DNA from: Thiothrix litoralis
Lineage (GTDB): Bacteria; Pseudomonadota; Gammaproteobacteria; Thiotrichales; Thiotrichaceae
Reading direction: 5' to 3'
Assembly (NCBI RefSeq): GCF_017901135.1
Contig: NZ_CP072801.1
Coordinates: 2,108,001 to 2,172,000 of the forward strand
Length of the DNA stretch: 64,000 nt
In this document: one piece after another, positions 21,901 through 30,758 of the stretch
Position numbering within the stretch: position 1 is the stretch's first letter
How the letters are laid out: each line of letters starts with the position of its first letter
The notes under the pieces: model-generated
Databases searched by the model: none
What the model was told of the DNA's origin: nothing
The model's input: only the letters and a program-made list of their open reading frames with translations
Position numbers and translations under genes: made by a program

Positions 21901-24412
21901 GGCCACTGACCCAGCGCAAGATTTCCAGCCATACGCCAATCCCCAACAGCAAGGCAAAACCAGCCAGCAACTGGGGTGCACCCATCGCGGTAAACCCCAT
22001 AATGTCGCGCAGGAAAGGCACGGTAAATACCACGCTTAGCAACACCACGACTGCCCCAAATATCCCCGCAATCCACGGATTCCCACCCGTGATGCCATGC
22101 AGTACCGATTTCGATACATTGCGGTTGGCAAGGATGAGCAAGCATAAACCCAGCACCAGACCGATGAAGATAACACCGCGCATTTCCGCCGCATTGAAAC
22201 CTTGACCATCCAGCAGCCAATGCCCAAACAGCAACACTTCCGCCACACCGATGCCTTGCAGCAGCGGATAAAGCAGCGTGCTAAAAGCAAACGGCGAATC
22301 CGTTAGTTGGCGCGGTGGGCGGGTCATGATGCCGCTGGCTTCCGGTTCGGCCTCAAATACAATCGAACAGGCAGGGTCAATCAGCAATTCCAGCAACACA
22401 ATGTGCATGGGCAACAACAACAACGGCCAATGCAACAAGGCCGGAATCAGTGCCAGCACAATAATCGGCATGTGTACCGCAAAGGTGAACGCGGTTGCCT
22501 TGGTGATATTGTCGTAAATGCGCCGCCCTTGGCGGATTGCCGCGACAATGCTCGCAAAACTGTCATCCAGCAACACCAGCGCGGCGGCTTCGCGAGCAAC
22601 ATCCGTACCGCGTTCGCCCATTGCAATACCGATATTGGCGGCCTTGAGCGCAGGCGCATCGTTGACGCCATCGCCGGTCATGGCGACCACTTCGCCACCT
22701 TGTTGCAGTACCTGCACCAGCCGCAGTTTTTGTTCTGGCTGCAAGCGGGTGAATATATCCACCTGCTGCAACTGCTCATGCAATTCCGCATCGCTAAGTG
22801 CGGCGACTTCCGCGCCTGTCATGACTGCCGAACGCGTGCTCAGGCTGACCTGTTGTGCAATCGCCCGAGCTGTTGCGGGGTGGTCGCCGGTCATCATGAT
22901 AATGCGCACCCCAGCGGCGCGGCATTCGGCAATCGCGGCAGGCACTTCCGGGCGCGGCGGATCAACAAAGCCCACCAGCCCCAGAAACGTAAAGGTGAAA
23001 TCATGCTGGCTTTGCGGCAACTCAGTGCCTTGCCATTGGCCTTTGGCGACGCCCAAGACACGCAAGCCACGCTCTGCCATTTGGGTTACTTGCTGCTGGA
23101 TCGTGTCGCGCTCAGCGGCAGGCAGATGGCACAAATCCGCCACCGCTTCAGGCGCACCTTTGCACGCCAGTAAGTGTTTGCTGGGTTCAGTGCTGGAGAA
23201 CACCTGCGTCATCGCCAGTATTTCCGCCGACAAATCGTACTGAAATTCCGGCGCTTGCGAATGCCAATGTTCCGTGTCCCTCAACCATTGCTGCGCGAAC
23301 ACTTGAATGGCTTTTTCCATCGGGTCGAAAGGGTCAAGCGGCGTGGCTAACAGGGTGAATTCGGCGAGTTCGTGGAAGGCTTCGGGCAAAGCGTTTGCGC
23401 CGTCGTCGCGGAAGGTTTCACCAGCTACCAGCAATTCCGCCATCTTCATGCGGTTTTGGGTGAGCGTGCCGGTTTTATCCACCGCCAATACGGTGATTGC
23501 GCCCAAAGCTTCAACGGCTGTCACCCGTCGCGTTAATACTTTTTGCCGAGAAATACGCCATGCACCCAAAGCCAGAAACACGGTGAGGATTACTGGAATT
23601 TCTTCCGGCAAAATCGCCATGGCCAGCGCAATGCCGGACAACAAACTATCCAGAAACGCCCGCCCATCCCACAACCAGCCGAGCAACACCAGCAATGTGG
23701 CAAGCGCCAAACCCACGATGGTCAGGGTGAGAATCAGTTTACGTGAAGCTTGTTGCAAGCCGGACGGCGCTTCCTGTGTGGAGGACAACGCTTGCCCGAT
23801 ACGCCCGACGGCGGTATTGATGCCGGTCATGTATACTTCCGCCATCCCCACGCCTTTGGTCACGACGGTGCTGGCATACAGGGAGGCGGTGCTTTCGCCA
23901 TCGGGTTGGGCAAAGCGGGTTCCTGCCGCTGCGGACGACTTGTTGACGGGCACGGCTTCGCCCGTGAGCAGGGATTCGTCCACGCTCAACTGCCCGTCCA
24001 GCAGCAAGGCATCGGCGGGAATGCGGTCGCCTTCGTGCAGCACCAGCACATCGCCGCGCACCACTTCGCGCCCCGGAATGCGAATTTCCTGCCCATCACG
24101 TATCACCAAGGCACGCGGCGCGGACAGGTCACGCAAGGATTCCAGCGCCCGTTGCGTCTTGCGCTCTTGTGCCAAGGTAATGCCGATGATGATGAACACG
24201 AAACCGAGCAGGAACAAAGCTTCGGCACGACTCCCCAGCGCGAGGTAAATACCGCCCGCCACCAAGAGCATCAGGAACATAGGTTCGGTGAATACGTTCA
24301 AGGCGATGCTGAACAAGGATTTGGGGGTACTGCCGGGAAGCAGGTTGCCGCCTTCAGATGCCAAACGGCGGGCGGCTTCAGCTTGGCTAAGCCCCGTTAT
24401 ATTTTTTTTCAT
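21878..24412 (-). CDS. P-type cation-transporting ATPase (P2-like)
   Basis: 844 residues. Actuator motif is SVDESLLTGEAVPV (about 143-156). The membrane-helix 4 motif is PEEIP (269-273). The phosphorylated aspartate is D312 in VDKTGTLTQN, and the hinge is MTGDGVNDAPALK. About ten membrane segments fit a P2-type pump; no N-terminal heavy-metal domain. The ion (calcium, manganese, magnesium or other) cannot be told. The start ATG overlaps the TGA of a phosphoketolase tail remnant (ATGA), so the gene was probably once coupled to a phosphoketolase. Confidence 0.93.
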   Translation of the reverse strand: MKKNITGLSQAEAARRLASEGGNLLPGSTPKSLFSIALNVFTEPMFLMLLVAGGIYLALGSRAEALFLLGFVFIIIGITLAQERKTQRALESLRDLSAPRALVIRDGQEIRIPGREVVRGDVLVLHEGDRIPADALLLDGQLSVDESLLTGEAVPVNKSSAAAGTRFAQPDGESTASLYASTVVTKGVGMAEVYMTGINTAVGRIGQALSSTQEAPSGLQQASRKLILTLTIVGLALATLLVLLGWLWDGRAFLDSLLSGIALAMAILPEEIPVILTVFLALGAWRISRQKVLTRRVTAVEALGAITVLAVDKTGTLTQNRMKMAELLVAGETFRDDGANALPEAFHELAEFTLLATPLDPFDPMEKAIQVFAQQWLRDTEHWHSQAPEFQYDLSAEILAMTQVFSSTEPSKHLLACKGAPEAVADLCHLPAAERDTIQQQVTQMAERGLRVLGVAKGQWQGTELPQSQHDFTFTFLGLVGFVDPPRPEVPAAIAECRAAGVRIIMMTGDHPATARAIAQQVSLSTRSAVMTGAEVAALSDAELHEQLQQVDIFTRLQPEQKLRLVQVLQQGGEVVAMTGDGVNDAPALKAANIGIAMGERGTDVAREAAALVLLDDSFASIVAAIRQGRRIYDNITKATAFTFAVHMPIIVLALIPALLHWPLLLLPMHIVLLELLIDPACSIVFEAEPEASGIMTRPPRQLTDSPFAFSTLLYPLLQGIGVAEVLLFGHWLLDGQGFNAAEMRGVIFIGLVLGLCLLILANRNVSKSVLHGITGGNPWIAGIFGAVVVLLSVVFTVPFLRDIMGFTAMGAPQLLAGFALLLGIGVWLEILRWVSGHVRGYNP

Positions 24413-24490
24413 ACCTCATCCCGAATTTCCGGCATATTCTGCCCGTTAACATCTCTTATCCTCTGTTAGCGGCAAGCGGTCAAGGTCATG
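24409..24490 (-). pseudogene. Phosphoketolase C-terminal remnant
   Basis: Minus-strand translation gives DLDRLPLTEDKRC then a stop, and shortly after NGQNMPEIRDEV then TGA. The intact phosphoketolase in this window ends [16 protein letters not shown] ... [17 protein letters not shown]. Both pieces match in order, with about 25-30 residues lost between them. The final TGA overlaps the P-type ATPase start. The other edge meets the first base of the long direct repeat at 24489, so the repeat insertion may have truncated a second phosphoketolase gene. Confidence 0.6.
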
Positions 24491-26313
24491 CTAAACTATC
24501 TGCATACTTCAACCAAAATGTTGCCACGCTATGATCCAATTTCCTTACGGTATCAGTGATTTCCAGCGAATTCGCTCCCAAGGTATGTTGTACCTTGACC
24601 GCACTGCCCACATCCCGGCGATAGAAGCCGCTGGGGATCAGTTGGTCTTTCTGCGCCCCCGCCGTTTCGGGAAATCTTTGCTGCTGTCAACGCTGGCGAA
24701 TTACTACGACTGCCACACCGCAGATGAATTTCCTGCGCTGTTTGGCGGTCTTGCCATTGGCAAAAATCCTACTGCCGAACGTAACCAATACCTGATCCTG
24801 CGTTGGGATTTTTCCAAAGTGTCGGGGCAAGGTGATGTTGAACAAATTAAGCGCAATCTGTTTGAGCATATTAACGCTGCGGTAGAGGAGTTTGTGGAAA
24901 AGTACCGCAACACCCTGACCTCTGCCGTCACGATCTTGCCACATAATGCGATTGCTTCCTTTGAATCCTTGGCAGGCGCAGTCAAAAACAGCGGGCATAC
25001 TCTCTACCTGTTGATCGACGAATACGACAATTTCGCCAATGAAATCCTCACCAGCGACCCGCGTGATCGAGTGCGCTACCACGACCTGCTGGAAGGCGAA
25101 GGCGTGTTGAAAACCTTGTTCAAAGTGATCAAGGCCAGTGCTTCCGAGAGCAAAATTTCACGCGTATTCATCACGGGCGTTTCCCCCGTGGTCTTGAGCG
25201 ACATGACCAGCGGTTACAATGTCGCCACCAGTATTTATCTGGATGAAGACTTCAACGCACTTTGTGGCATCCCCGAAGTGGAATTACAGGGGCTTGTGCA
25301 ACAGATTATACACGGGCATGGTTTAGCCGAGACGCACGTCGCCGAGGTGATGGAAACCTTGCGCCGCTTTTACAATGGCTACCGCTTCTGTAAAGATTTG
25401 ACGCAAGCCACGGTGTATAACCCGACCTTGTGTTTTTACGCTTTACGCCATTACCAGAAAAAAGCCCAACTGCCCGACCAAATGCTCGACGGTAATTTGG
25501 CCATGGATGCGGGGCGTATCCGTTACATTGCCAACCTGCCTGTGGGTGCAGCCGTGATTGACCAGATTCTGGATGAAACCCGCACCACGCCCCTGCGACA
25601 ACTGGAAACCCGGTTCGGGGTAGAGCAATTGCAGCGGGTGCAACACGATCCGAGCTATATGCTTTCGCTGCTGTACTTTTTCGGGGTGCTCACGATAACG
25701 GATGTAGATGGCATGGGGCGGCTGGTGCTAGCCATTCCCAATCTGGTGATCCGTGGCTTGTACGTGGAGCAACTCAAAGAACAAACCCTGCCGCGCTTTG
25801 AAGATCAGCAAACCGCGCAACATTTGGCGGAAGACTTCTACCAAACGGCTGACTTACAACCCGTGGTCGAATTCGTCGAGAACAAATATTTCGCCGTGTT
25901 CAGCAACCGTGATTACCGCTGGAGTAACGAACTCACGGTAAAAACGGCTTTCATGACACTGCTGTTCAACGATCTGTATTACATCATGGATTCGGAAGCG
26001 GTGGTGCAGCGACGTTATTCCGACTTGCTGATGATTATCCGCCCCAATATGCGGCGTTTCCCGTTGCTAAAAGACATTGTGCTGGAATTCAAATACGTGT
26101 CGCTGGCAGATGCCAAACTCACCGCAGAACAAGTGCGCAATCAATCCCGTGAAACCTTGGCAGCCTTGCCCGTGGTGCAAACCGCGATGCAGGCAGCGTT
26201 GACCCAGTTGCGGGATTACCGGCAGGCATTGGAAACCAAATACCAGCAGCCAGAACGTCTGCATTGTCTGGCAGTGGTGGCACTGGGGTTTGAGCGCGTG
26301 CTGTGGGAAGCGT
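24489..26313 (+). repeat. Long direct repeat, left copy
   Basis: About 1825 bases, nearly identical to 30713-32537 in the same orientation. It starts at TGCTAAACT before the ATPase/nuclease gene and ends at GAAGCGT just before its stop. The only strongly divergent part is the stretch encoding residues 99-150. Homologous recombination between copies would remove the DUF262 pair. Confidence 0.9.
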
Positions 26314-26318
26314 CATGA
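24531..26318 (+). CDS. AAA-ATPase-like / PD-(D/E)XK nuclease fusion, copy 1
   Basis: 595 residues of the family with an N-terminal AAA-ATPase-like domain (PF09820 type) and a C-terminal PD-(D/E)XK nuclease-like domain (PF08011 type). A Walker A-like motif is [11 protein letters not shown] (42-52); Walker B is [10 protein letters not shown] (158-167). The nuclease signature is [11 protein letters not shown] then [20 protein letters not shown] near the C-terminus. Function is unknown; such genes occur in many dispersed copies in some genomes. Copy 2 at 30755 differs at about ten residues outside positions 99-150 but at over half of the residues inside it. Confidence 0.9.
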   Translation: MIQFPYGISDFQRIRSQGMLYLDRTAHIPAIEAAGDQLVFLRPRRFGKSLLLSTLANYYDCHTADEFPALFGGLAIGKNPTAERNQYLILRWDFSKVSGQGDVEQIKRNLFEHINAAVEEFVEKYRNTLTSAVTILPHNAIASFESLAGAVKNSGHTLYLLIDEYDNFANEILTSDPRDRVRYHDLLEGEGVLKTLFKVIKASASESKISRVFITGVSPVVLSDMTSGYNVATSIYLDEDFNALCGIPEVELQGLVQQIIHGHGLAETHVAEVMETLRRFYNGYRFCKDLTQATVYNPTLCFYALRHYQKKAQLPDQMLDGNLAMDAGRIRYIANLPVGAAVIDQILDETRTTPLRQLETRFGVEQLQRVQHDPSYMLSLLYFFGVLTITDVDGMGRLVLAIPNLVIRGLYVEQLKEQTLPRFEDQQTAQHLAEDFYQTADLQPVVEFVENKYFAVFSNRDYRWSNELTVKTAFMTLLFNDLYYIMDSEAVVQRRYSDLLMIIRPNMRRFPLLKDIVLEFKYVSLADAKLTAEQVRNQSRETLAALPVVQTAMQAALTQLRDYRQALETKYQQPERLHCLAVVALGFERVLWEAS

Positions 26319-26425
26319 TGTGAAAGGGTTACCAGCATCCCGATAACTAATTCTAATGATTGAGCGTACTCACTAATTGATGATAAAGTGTTCAGGCTAA
26401 ATTCATTTTGACGGGAAATAGGGCT

Positions 26426-28279
26426 ATGTCTGAACAAATTGAAAACAATAAACTTGTACCAGTTAAAGATTTATTGAATAAAAAATTCTTAATTCCATCC
26501 TACCAACGTGGCTACCGCTGGACGTGTCGTCAGGTCAACGATTTACTCGATGATATTTTAGAATTCTCCCAAAATAATGTAGACAGTTACTATTGTCTAC
26601 AACCTTTAATTGTTAAAGAAACAGAAAATGGTGACTATCAAGGCTTTTGGGAGGTTATAGATGGTCAACAACGTCTGACAACTATATACATTATTTTTAG
26701 TTATTTATTATCCAAAGAAAGACTCCCCATTTGCATTGACCTTGAAGAGTTTGAAATTCGTTATGAAACTAGAGAGCAACAAGGGTGCAATAGTGCTGAT
26801 TTTCTAAAAAATATCAATAGAAAGTCAGATTTTGAAGCGAAAAATAACGTTGATTTTCTACATATGTCTAACGCTTACAAAACCATAGAAAAATGGTGTG
26901 GAAAATATGAGTTTAATGTCGATGTTTTATTGAGTAATGTTAGATTTATTTGGTACGATGTCAACAGAAAAGATCATAAAGAAGAAGATTCTCATTATGT
27001 CTTTGCCCGCTTAAATATGGGAAAAATCCAACTGACTAATGCAGAACTTATTAAAGCATTGTTCTTGCAACGAAAGAACTTTGGTGATCATGCGGAAACG
27101 ATTAGACGTAAGCAACTTGAAATAGCTATGGAGTGGGATACGATTGAACTTGCTCTACAAGATGATGATTTTTGGTATTTCTTGAATACAGAAAAGTGCG
27201 AAACACCAACTAGAATCGAATTCATCTTTGATTTGATTAGAGATTCTGATGAAGATGAAGCAAAAAATCAAAAGAAAAATAAGTATATTAATTCCGATAA
27301 GTTTTACACGTTTTTCTATTTTCAGGAGAGATTTAAAAAAGATCCAATTGAGGTTATGTGGAGTTGTATTAAAAATAAATATATGATATTTAAAGAATGG
27401 TTTGAAGATGATAAACTTTATCAATTGATTGGTTTTATGATTGCTGCAAAAACACATAAAACTCATGATTTGATTAAATTGAACAGTAATAACAAGTCAA
27501 AAGTTCTCTTTGAAGAAAATCTAAAAGAAGAGATAAAAAAGACTTTGTGGAATAGTCATTCGGATTTGAGCTTTATTGATAAGTTAAAATATTATGATAA
27601 GGATAATAAAAAATTAATTGGAAATATTCTGCTATGGTTTAATGTGACATATACATCTCTTCAATATAAAGACAATAAAATATACCGCTTCCCCTTCGGA
27701 TATTACAATCGTGTTTGTGAAAGCACGCCTTGGAGTTTAGAGCATATACATGCACAGAAGTCCGAACATCTCAAAAAATTAGAGCAGTGGCGAATTTGGT
27801 TTTCAGATCATTTACTCTTTTTGGAAAAAGATACCACAAACTCTAACGAAGTAATTATTGCCGAAATTAAAAATGAAATTAAAAATATTGATGATGCACG
27901 TAAAGATAAAAATATTCAAGAGGAAATAGATTATCAAAGTGAAACCATGAAAAGGTTTTTAGGCATTTATGCTCAAGTTTTCTCATTGTTTGGTATTGAA
28001 TCAGATGGCATCGAAAATCTTGCATTGTTAGATGGTCGTTCAAATACAGCACTGAGTAATTCGATTTTTGCAGTAAAACGTCAAAAAATTATTGAAATGG
28101 ATTTGAATAAGAATAATGTTTTTATTCCTCCCTGTACTCGTCATGTGTTTCTTAAGTACTTTACTAACTATCCTTCTCAATTTTATTTTTGGAGTAAATC
28201 TGATGCAGATTCTTATTTAAAAGCTATTAAGAAAAATTTAGAAGAGTCTTTGCTGATTGAAGAAGGTGAAAATAAATGA
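26426..28279 (+). CDS. DUF262/DUF1524 protein (GmrSD-like), first of a pair
   Basis: 617 residues from the ATG at 26426; a TTG at 26408 is also in frame. The DUF262 motifs are IPSYQRGYRW (about 30-39 of the longer form) and VIDGQQRLTTIYIIF. A DUF1524-like HNH signature WSLEHIHAQ lies in the C-terminal third. GmrSD-type proteins are type IV restriction nucleases using NTP and cutting modified phage DNA. The gene is strikingly AT-rich with many AAA, GAT and TTT codons, unlike its neighbours, indicating recent transfer. It overlaps the second DUF262 gene by 4 bases. Confidence 0.87.
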   Translation: MSEQIENNKLVPVKDLLNKKFLIPSYQRGYRWTCRQVNDLLDDILEFSQNNVDSYYCLQPLIVKETENGDYQGFWEVIDGQQRLTTIYIIFSYLLSKERLPICIDLEEFEIRYETREQQGCNSADFLKNINRKSDFEAKNNVDFLHMSNAYKTIEKWCGKYEFNVDVLLSNVRFIWYDVNRKDHKEEDSHYVFARLNMGKIQLTNAELIKALFLQRKNFGDHAETIRRKQLEIAMEWDTIELALQDDDFWYFLNTEKCETPTRIEFIFDLIRDSDEDEAKNQKKNKYINSDKFYTFFYFQERFKKDPIEVMWSCIKNKYMIFKEWFEDDKLYQLIGFMIAAKTHKTHDLIKLNSNNKSKVLFEENLKEEIKKTLWNSHSDLSFIDKLKYYDKDNKKLIGNILLWFNVTYTSLQYKDNKIYRFPFGYYNRVCESTPWSLEHIHAQKSEHLKKLEQWRIWFSDHLLFLEKDTTNSNEVIIAEIKNEIKNIDDARKDKNIQEEIDYQSETMKRFLGIYAQVFSLFGIESDGIENLALLDGRSNTALSNSIFAVKRQKIIEMDLNKNNVFIPPCTRHVFLKYFTNYPSQFYFWSKSDADSYLKAIKKNLEESLLIEEGENK

Positions 28280-30687
28280 ATTTTTGTGAGCTTATTGAAA
28301 AATATACCATTACGATTCCTATGATTCAGCGTGATTATGCTCAAGGGAGGAAATCAGCAGCAGAAGGAAACATCAGGAGGGAACTATTGTCTGATGTAGA
28401 TAAAAATATTAACACTGGTCTACATCTTGATTTTATATACGGTTCTGTTGACGAGAAACTGCTCATATTTACTCCCTTAGATGGCCAACAACGTTTAACA
28501 ACGTTATTCTTGTTACATTGGTATGTGGCAGCGAGAAATAACTATTTGAATGATAATGAAAAGAATAGGCTAACAAAATTTCGATACGAAACAAGAATAA
28601 GTTCCACAGATTTCATAGCAGCACTGGTTGATAGTATTGGAAGTATAACAGTAGAAAATACATCTAAGAAAAACCTTAGTGAAAAAATCAAAGATTGCAC
28701 ATGGTTTTTTTCATCTTGGGAACATGACCCAACAGTATCGGCGATGTTAGTAATACTGGATGCAATCCATGAGAAATTCTGTGGAAAAATTGATTCTTTA
28801 GTAAATATTAACAAGCTAACATTCGATTTTATAAATCTTGATGATTTCAAGTTAACCGATGATTTATATATAAAAATGAATGCGAGAGGTGTTCCATTAA
28901 CACCGTTTGAAAATTTTAAGTCAAAATTTGAAAAGCTACTTTTATCTGATAAATTAAAAAAAGAAACATTTGAAGAAAATCCAAAGAAGTATTTTCTAAA
29001 AGACTATTTTTCAAATAAGATTGAAACTGATTGGGTTGAAAATCTTTGGGAATATGTTGAAGAAAAAGAAATTTGTGATCTTAAATACTTGACGATTGAT
29101 AAGTCATTCATGCGTTTCTTTTGGTATATCACTGAAATGCTTTATTTTAAAAGTGGCAATTTTTTAAAAAGCAATAGTGGGAAATTAAAGATACATAATT
29201 TCAAATATGATCATGATGGTGATCCAGATATTGATTATGCTGTTGTTGACGAAGTGTATGATGGTAATCTAGGAAATATTCACTATCTTTTCAAGATTTT
29301 AAATAAAATAAAAATAATAAAGTCTTTAATTGATGGTGTTTTATCCTATGAACATCAAGAAGGAAAAGTTTCTTTATTTACAAAGAACTTTGATCTTCTT
29401 GCTAAAGTCATGAAAACAGAAAAGGGGACAGAAAGAATTGATCATCAAAGCAAGTTAATTTTGTTTGCAATAATAAATTATGTATATCATGACTTTGATG
29501 AAAAAAAGCTAGGTGATGATCACTTACATGATTTAGTTCGTGTTGTCAGGAATTTACTAGTTAGAGTAAGAAAACAATCTGGCATTTCGTTTTTCTCAGA
29601 TTTAAATGATGAAAAAATGTATAATTGCATTAATGTCATGCGTAGCCTAACTTGTGATGGAAATGTTTACAGAATACTAGAAAATGAACCTCATGAAAAT
29701 TTCTTGATTAATAATGAGCAGTTGTATTCTATTCATTCTGAAATTAAGAAAGCTAAATTGATAACACAATATCCAGAATTGAGGGAGGCTATCTTTAAGC
29801 TTGAAGATCATCTTGAAGTTAAGGGAGCTATTCATAACTTCATGCCAGAAATAGAAGAAAGCTTCAGTAGTGAATTCATTGTAACTTTTCAAAAACGTGT
29901 AAAAGCATTTAATGAGATATGGAGTCAAAACTGTTCGCGAATTGTAAGAGGATTTTTGGTAGTTAGCAATTATAGCACCTGGGCAGGTGGATCTTCTAAT
30001 TTAGGCGGTTTGTGGTTTTTTGGGATTAAAAATAATTGGAATGTTATTCTTGCAAAGAACACCAATAACGAAAATAAAGATTTCTTGGTAAAGTATTTGA
30101 GTGAATGCTGCAAAAATAATTTATCGCTTGATGATTTAATAAATAATTATATTAATTCATGTGATCGTGAAGGAGAGCTAGAGTGGAAATATTACTTTAT
30201 AAAATATAGTTGGATGACTTGTGCGGGAGGGCGTTATAAAAATATATTTGCTTGGAAAAATAAATATGGATTTAGAGTGCAAGATTTCTCAGGAATTAGA
30301 TCAAGTGCAGAACATGTGAATCCGTATGCTAGAACGGTTAAATCTATAGTTAATAAGCATATTGATGAGAGCAAAACATTTTCTTCAGGCAATGAAGAGA
30401 ATCCATTATGCTTGAAAGAAGATGATATAAAATTATTCTGTGAAGAAAATGGCTGGAGGGTAGAGATTACTGACATTCCTACTCATAACAATACATGTTT
30501 CATCGACTGTTGGTTGATTACCAATCTTCCTAATATTCAAATAGAAGCTGGAAAGGCATGGCTCAAACCAACAGAAAAAATGGACATGATCGAAGTTGCC
30601 GTTGCTTTTATTTGCGAATTATATCAGCTAGACAATCCATTGGATAAAAATAAAGTGGTTGATGGTTGTGCGGAGGGTGTTGCATGA
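28276..30687 (+). CDS. DUF262-family protein, second of a pair
   Basis: 803 residues. The N-terminal DUF262 motifs are ITIPMIQRDYAQGR (about 12-25) and TPLDGQQRLTTLFLLHWY (about 67-84). A C-terminal domain with SWMTCAGGRYKNIFAWKNKY and SSAEHVNPYARTV may carry a nuclease or HNH-like site, but I do not recognise it for certain. It starts in ATGA with the first DUF262 gene. Pairs of different DUF262 proteins occur in defence islands; the division of labour is not known to me. Composition is as AT-rich as its partner. Confidence 0.83.
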   Translation: MNFCELIEKYTITIPMIQRDYAQGRKSAAEGNIRRELLSDVDKNINTGLHLDFIYGSVDEKLLIFTPLDGQQRLTTLFLLHWYVAARNNYLNDNEKNRLTKFRYETRISSTDFIAALVDSIGSITVENTSKKNLSEKIKDCTWFFSSWEHDPTVSAMLVILDAIHEKFCGKIDSLVNINKLTFDFINLDDFKLTDDLYIKMNARGVPLTPFENFKSKFEKLLLSDKLKKETFEENPKKYFLKDYFSNKIETDWVENLWEYVEEKEICDLKYLTIDKSFMRFFWYITEMLYFKSGNFLKSNSGKLKIHNFKYDHDGDPDIDYAVVDEVYDGNLGNIHYLFKILNKIKIIKSLIDGVLSYEHQEGKVSLFTKNFDLLAKVMKTEKGTERIDHQSKLILFAIINYVYHDFDEKKLGDDHLHDLVRVVRNLLVRVRKQSGISFFSDLNDEKMYNCINVMRSLTCDGNVYRILENEPHENFLINNEQLYSIHSEIKKAKLITQYPELREAIFKLEDHLEVKGAIHNFMPEIEESFSSEFIVTFQKRVKAFNEIWSQNCSRIVRGFLVVSNYSTWAGGSSNLGGLWFFGIKNNWNVILAKNTNNENKDFLVKYLSECCKNNLSLDDLINNYINSCDREGELEWKYYFIKYSWMTCAGGRYKNIFAWKNKYGFRVQDFSGIRSSAEHVNPYARTVKSIVNKHIDESKTFSSGNEENPLCLKEDDIKLFCEENGWRVEITDIPTHNNTCFIDCWLITNLPNIQIEAGKAWLKPTEKMDMIEVAVAFICELYQLDNPLDKNKVVDGCAEGVA

Positions 30688-30758
30688 ATGACCTAAGCCT
30701 TGTGGCAGCCCGTGCTAAACTCTCTGCATACCCCAACCAAAATGTTGCCACGCTATGA
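30684..30758 (+). other. Possible 24-codon coupling ORF between DUF262 and ATPase genes
   Basis: MNDLSLVAARAKLSAYPNQN then VATL and TGA. Its ATG overlaps the DUF262 stop by 4 bases and its TGA overlaps the next gene's ATG by 4 bases. The part AKLSAY.NQNVATL is also conserved in front of copy 1 at 24489. It may only couple translation, or be the tail of a lost upstream gene. Confidence 0.3.

Noticed and set aside
22307-24248. Long plus-strand open frames opposite the P-type ATPase
   Set aside because: Their translations are rich in Ser/Arg/His with no family features, and the minus strand carries an unmistakable P-type ATPase.
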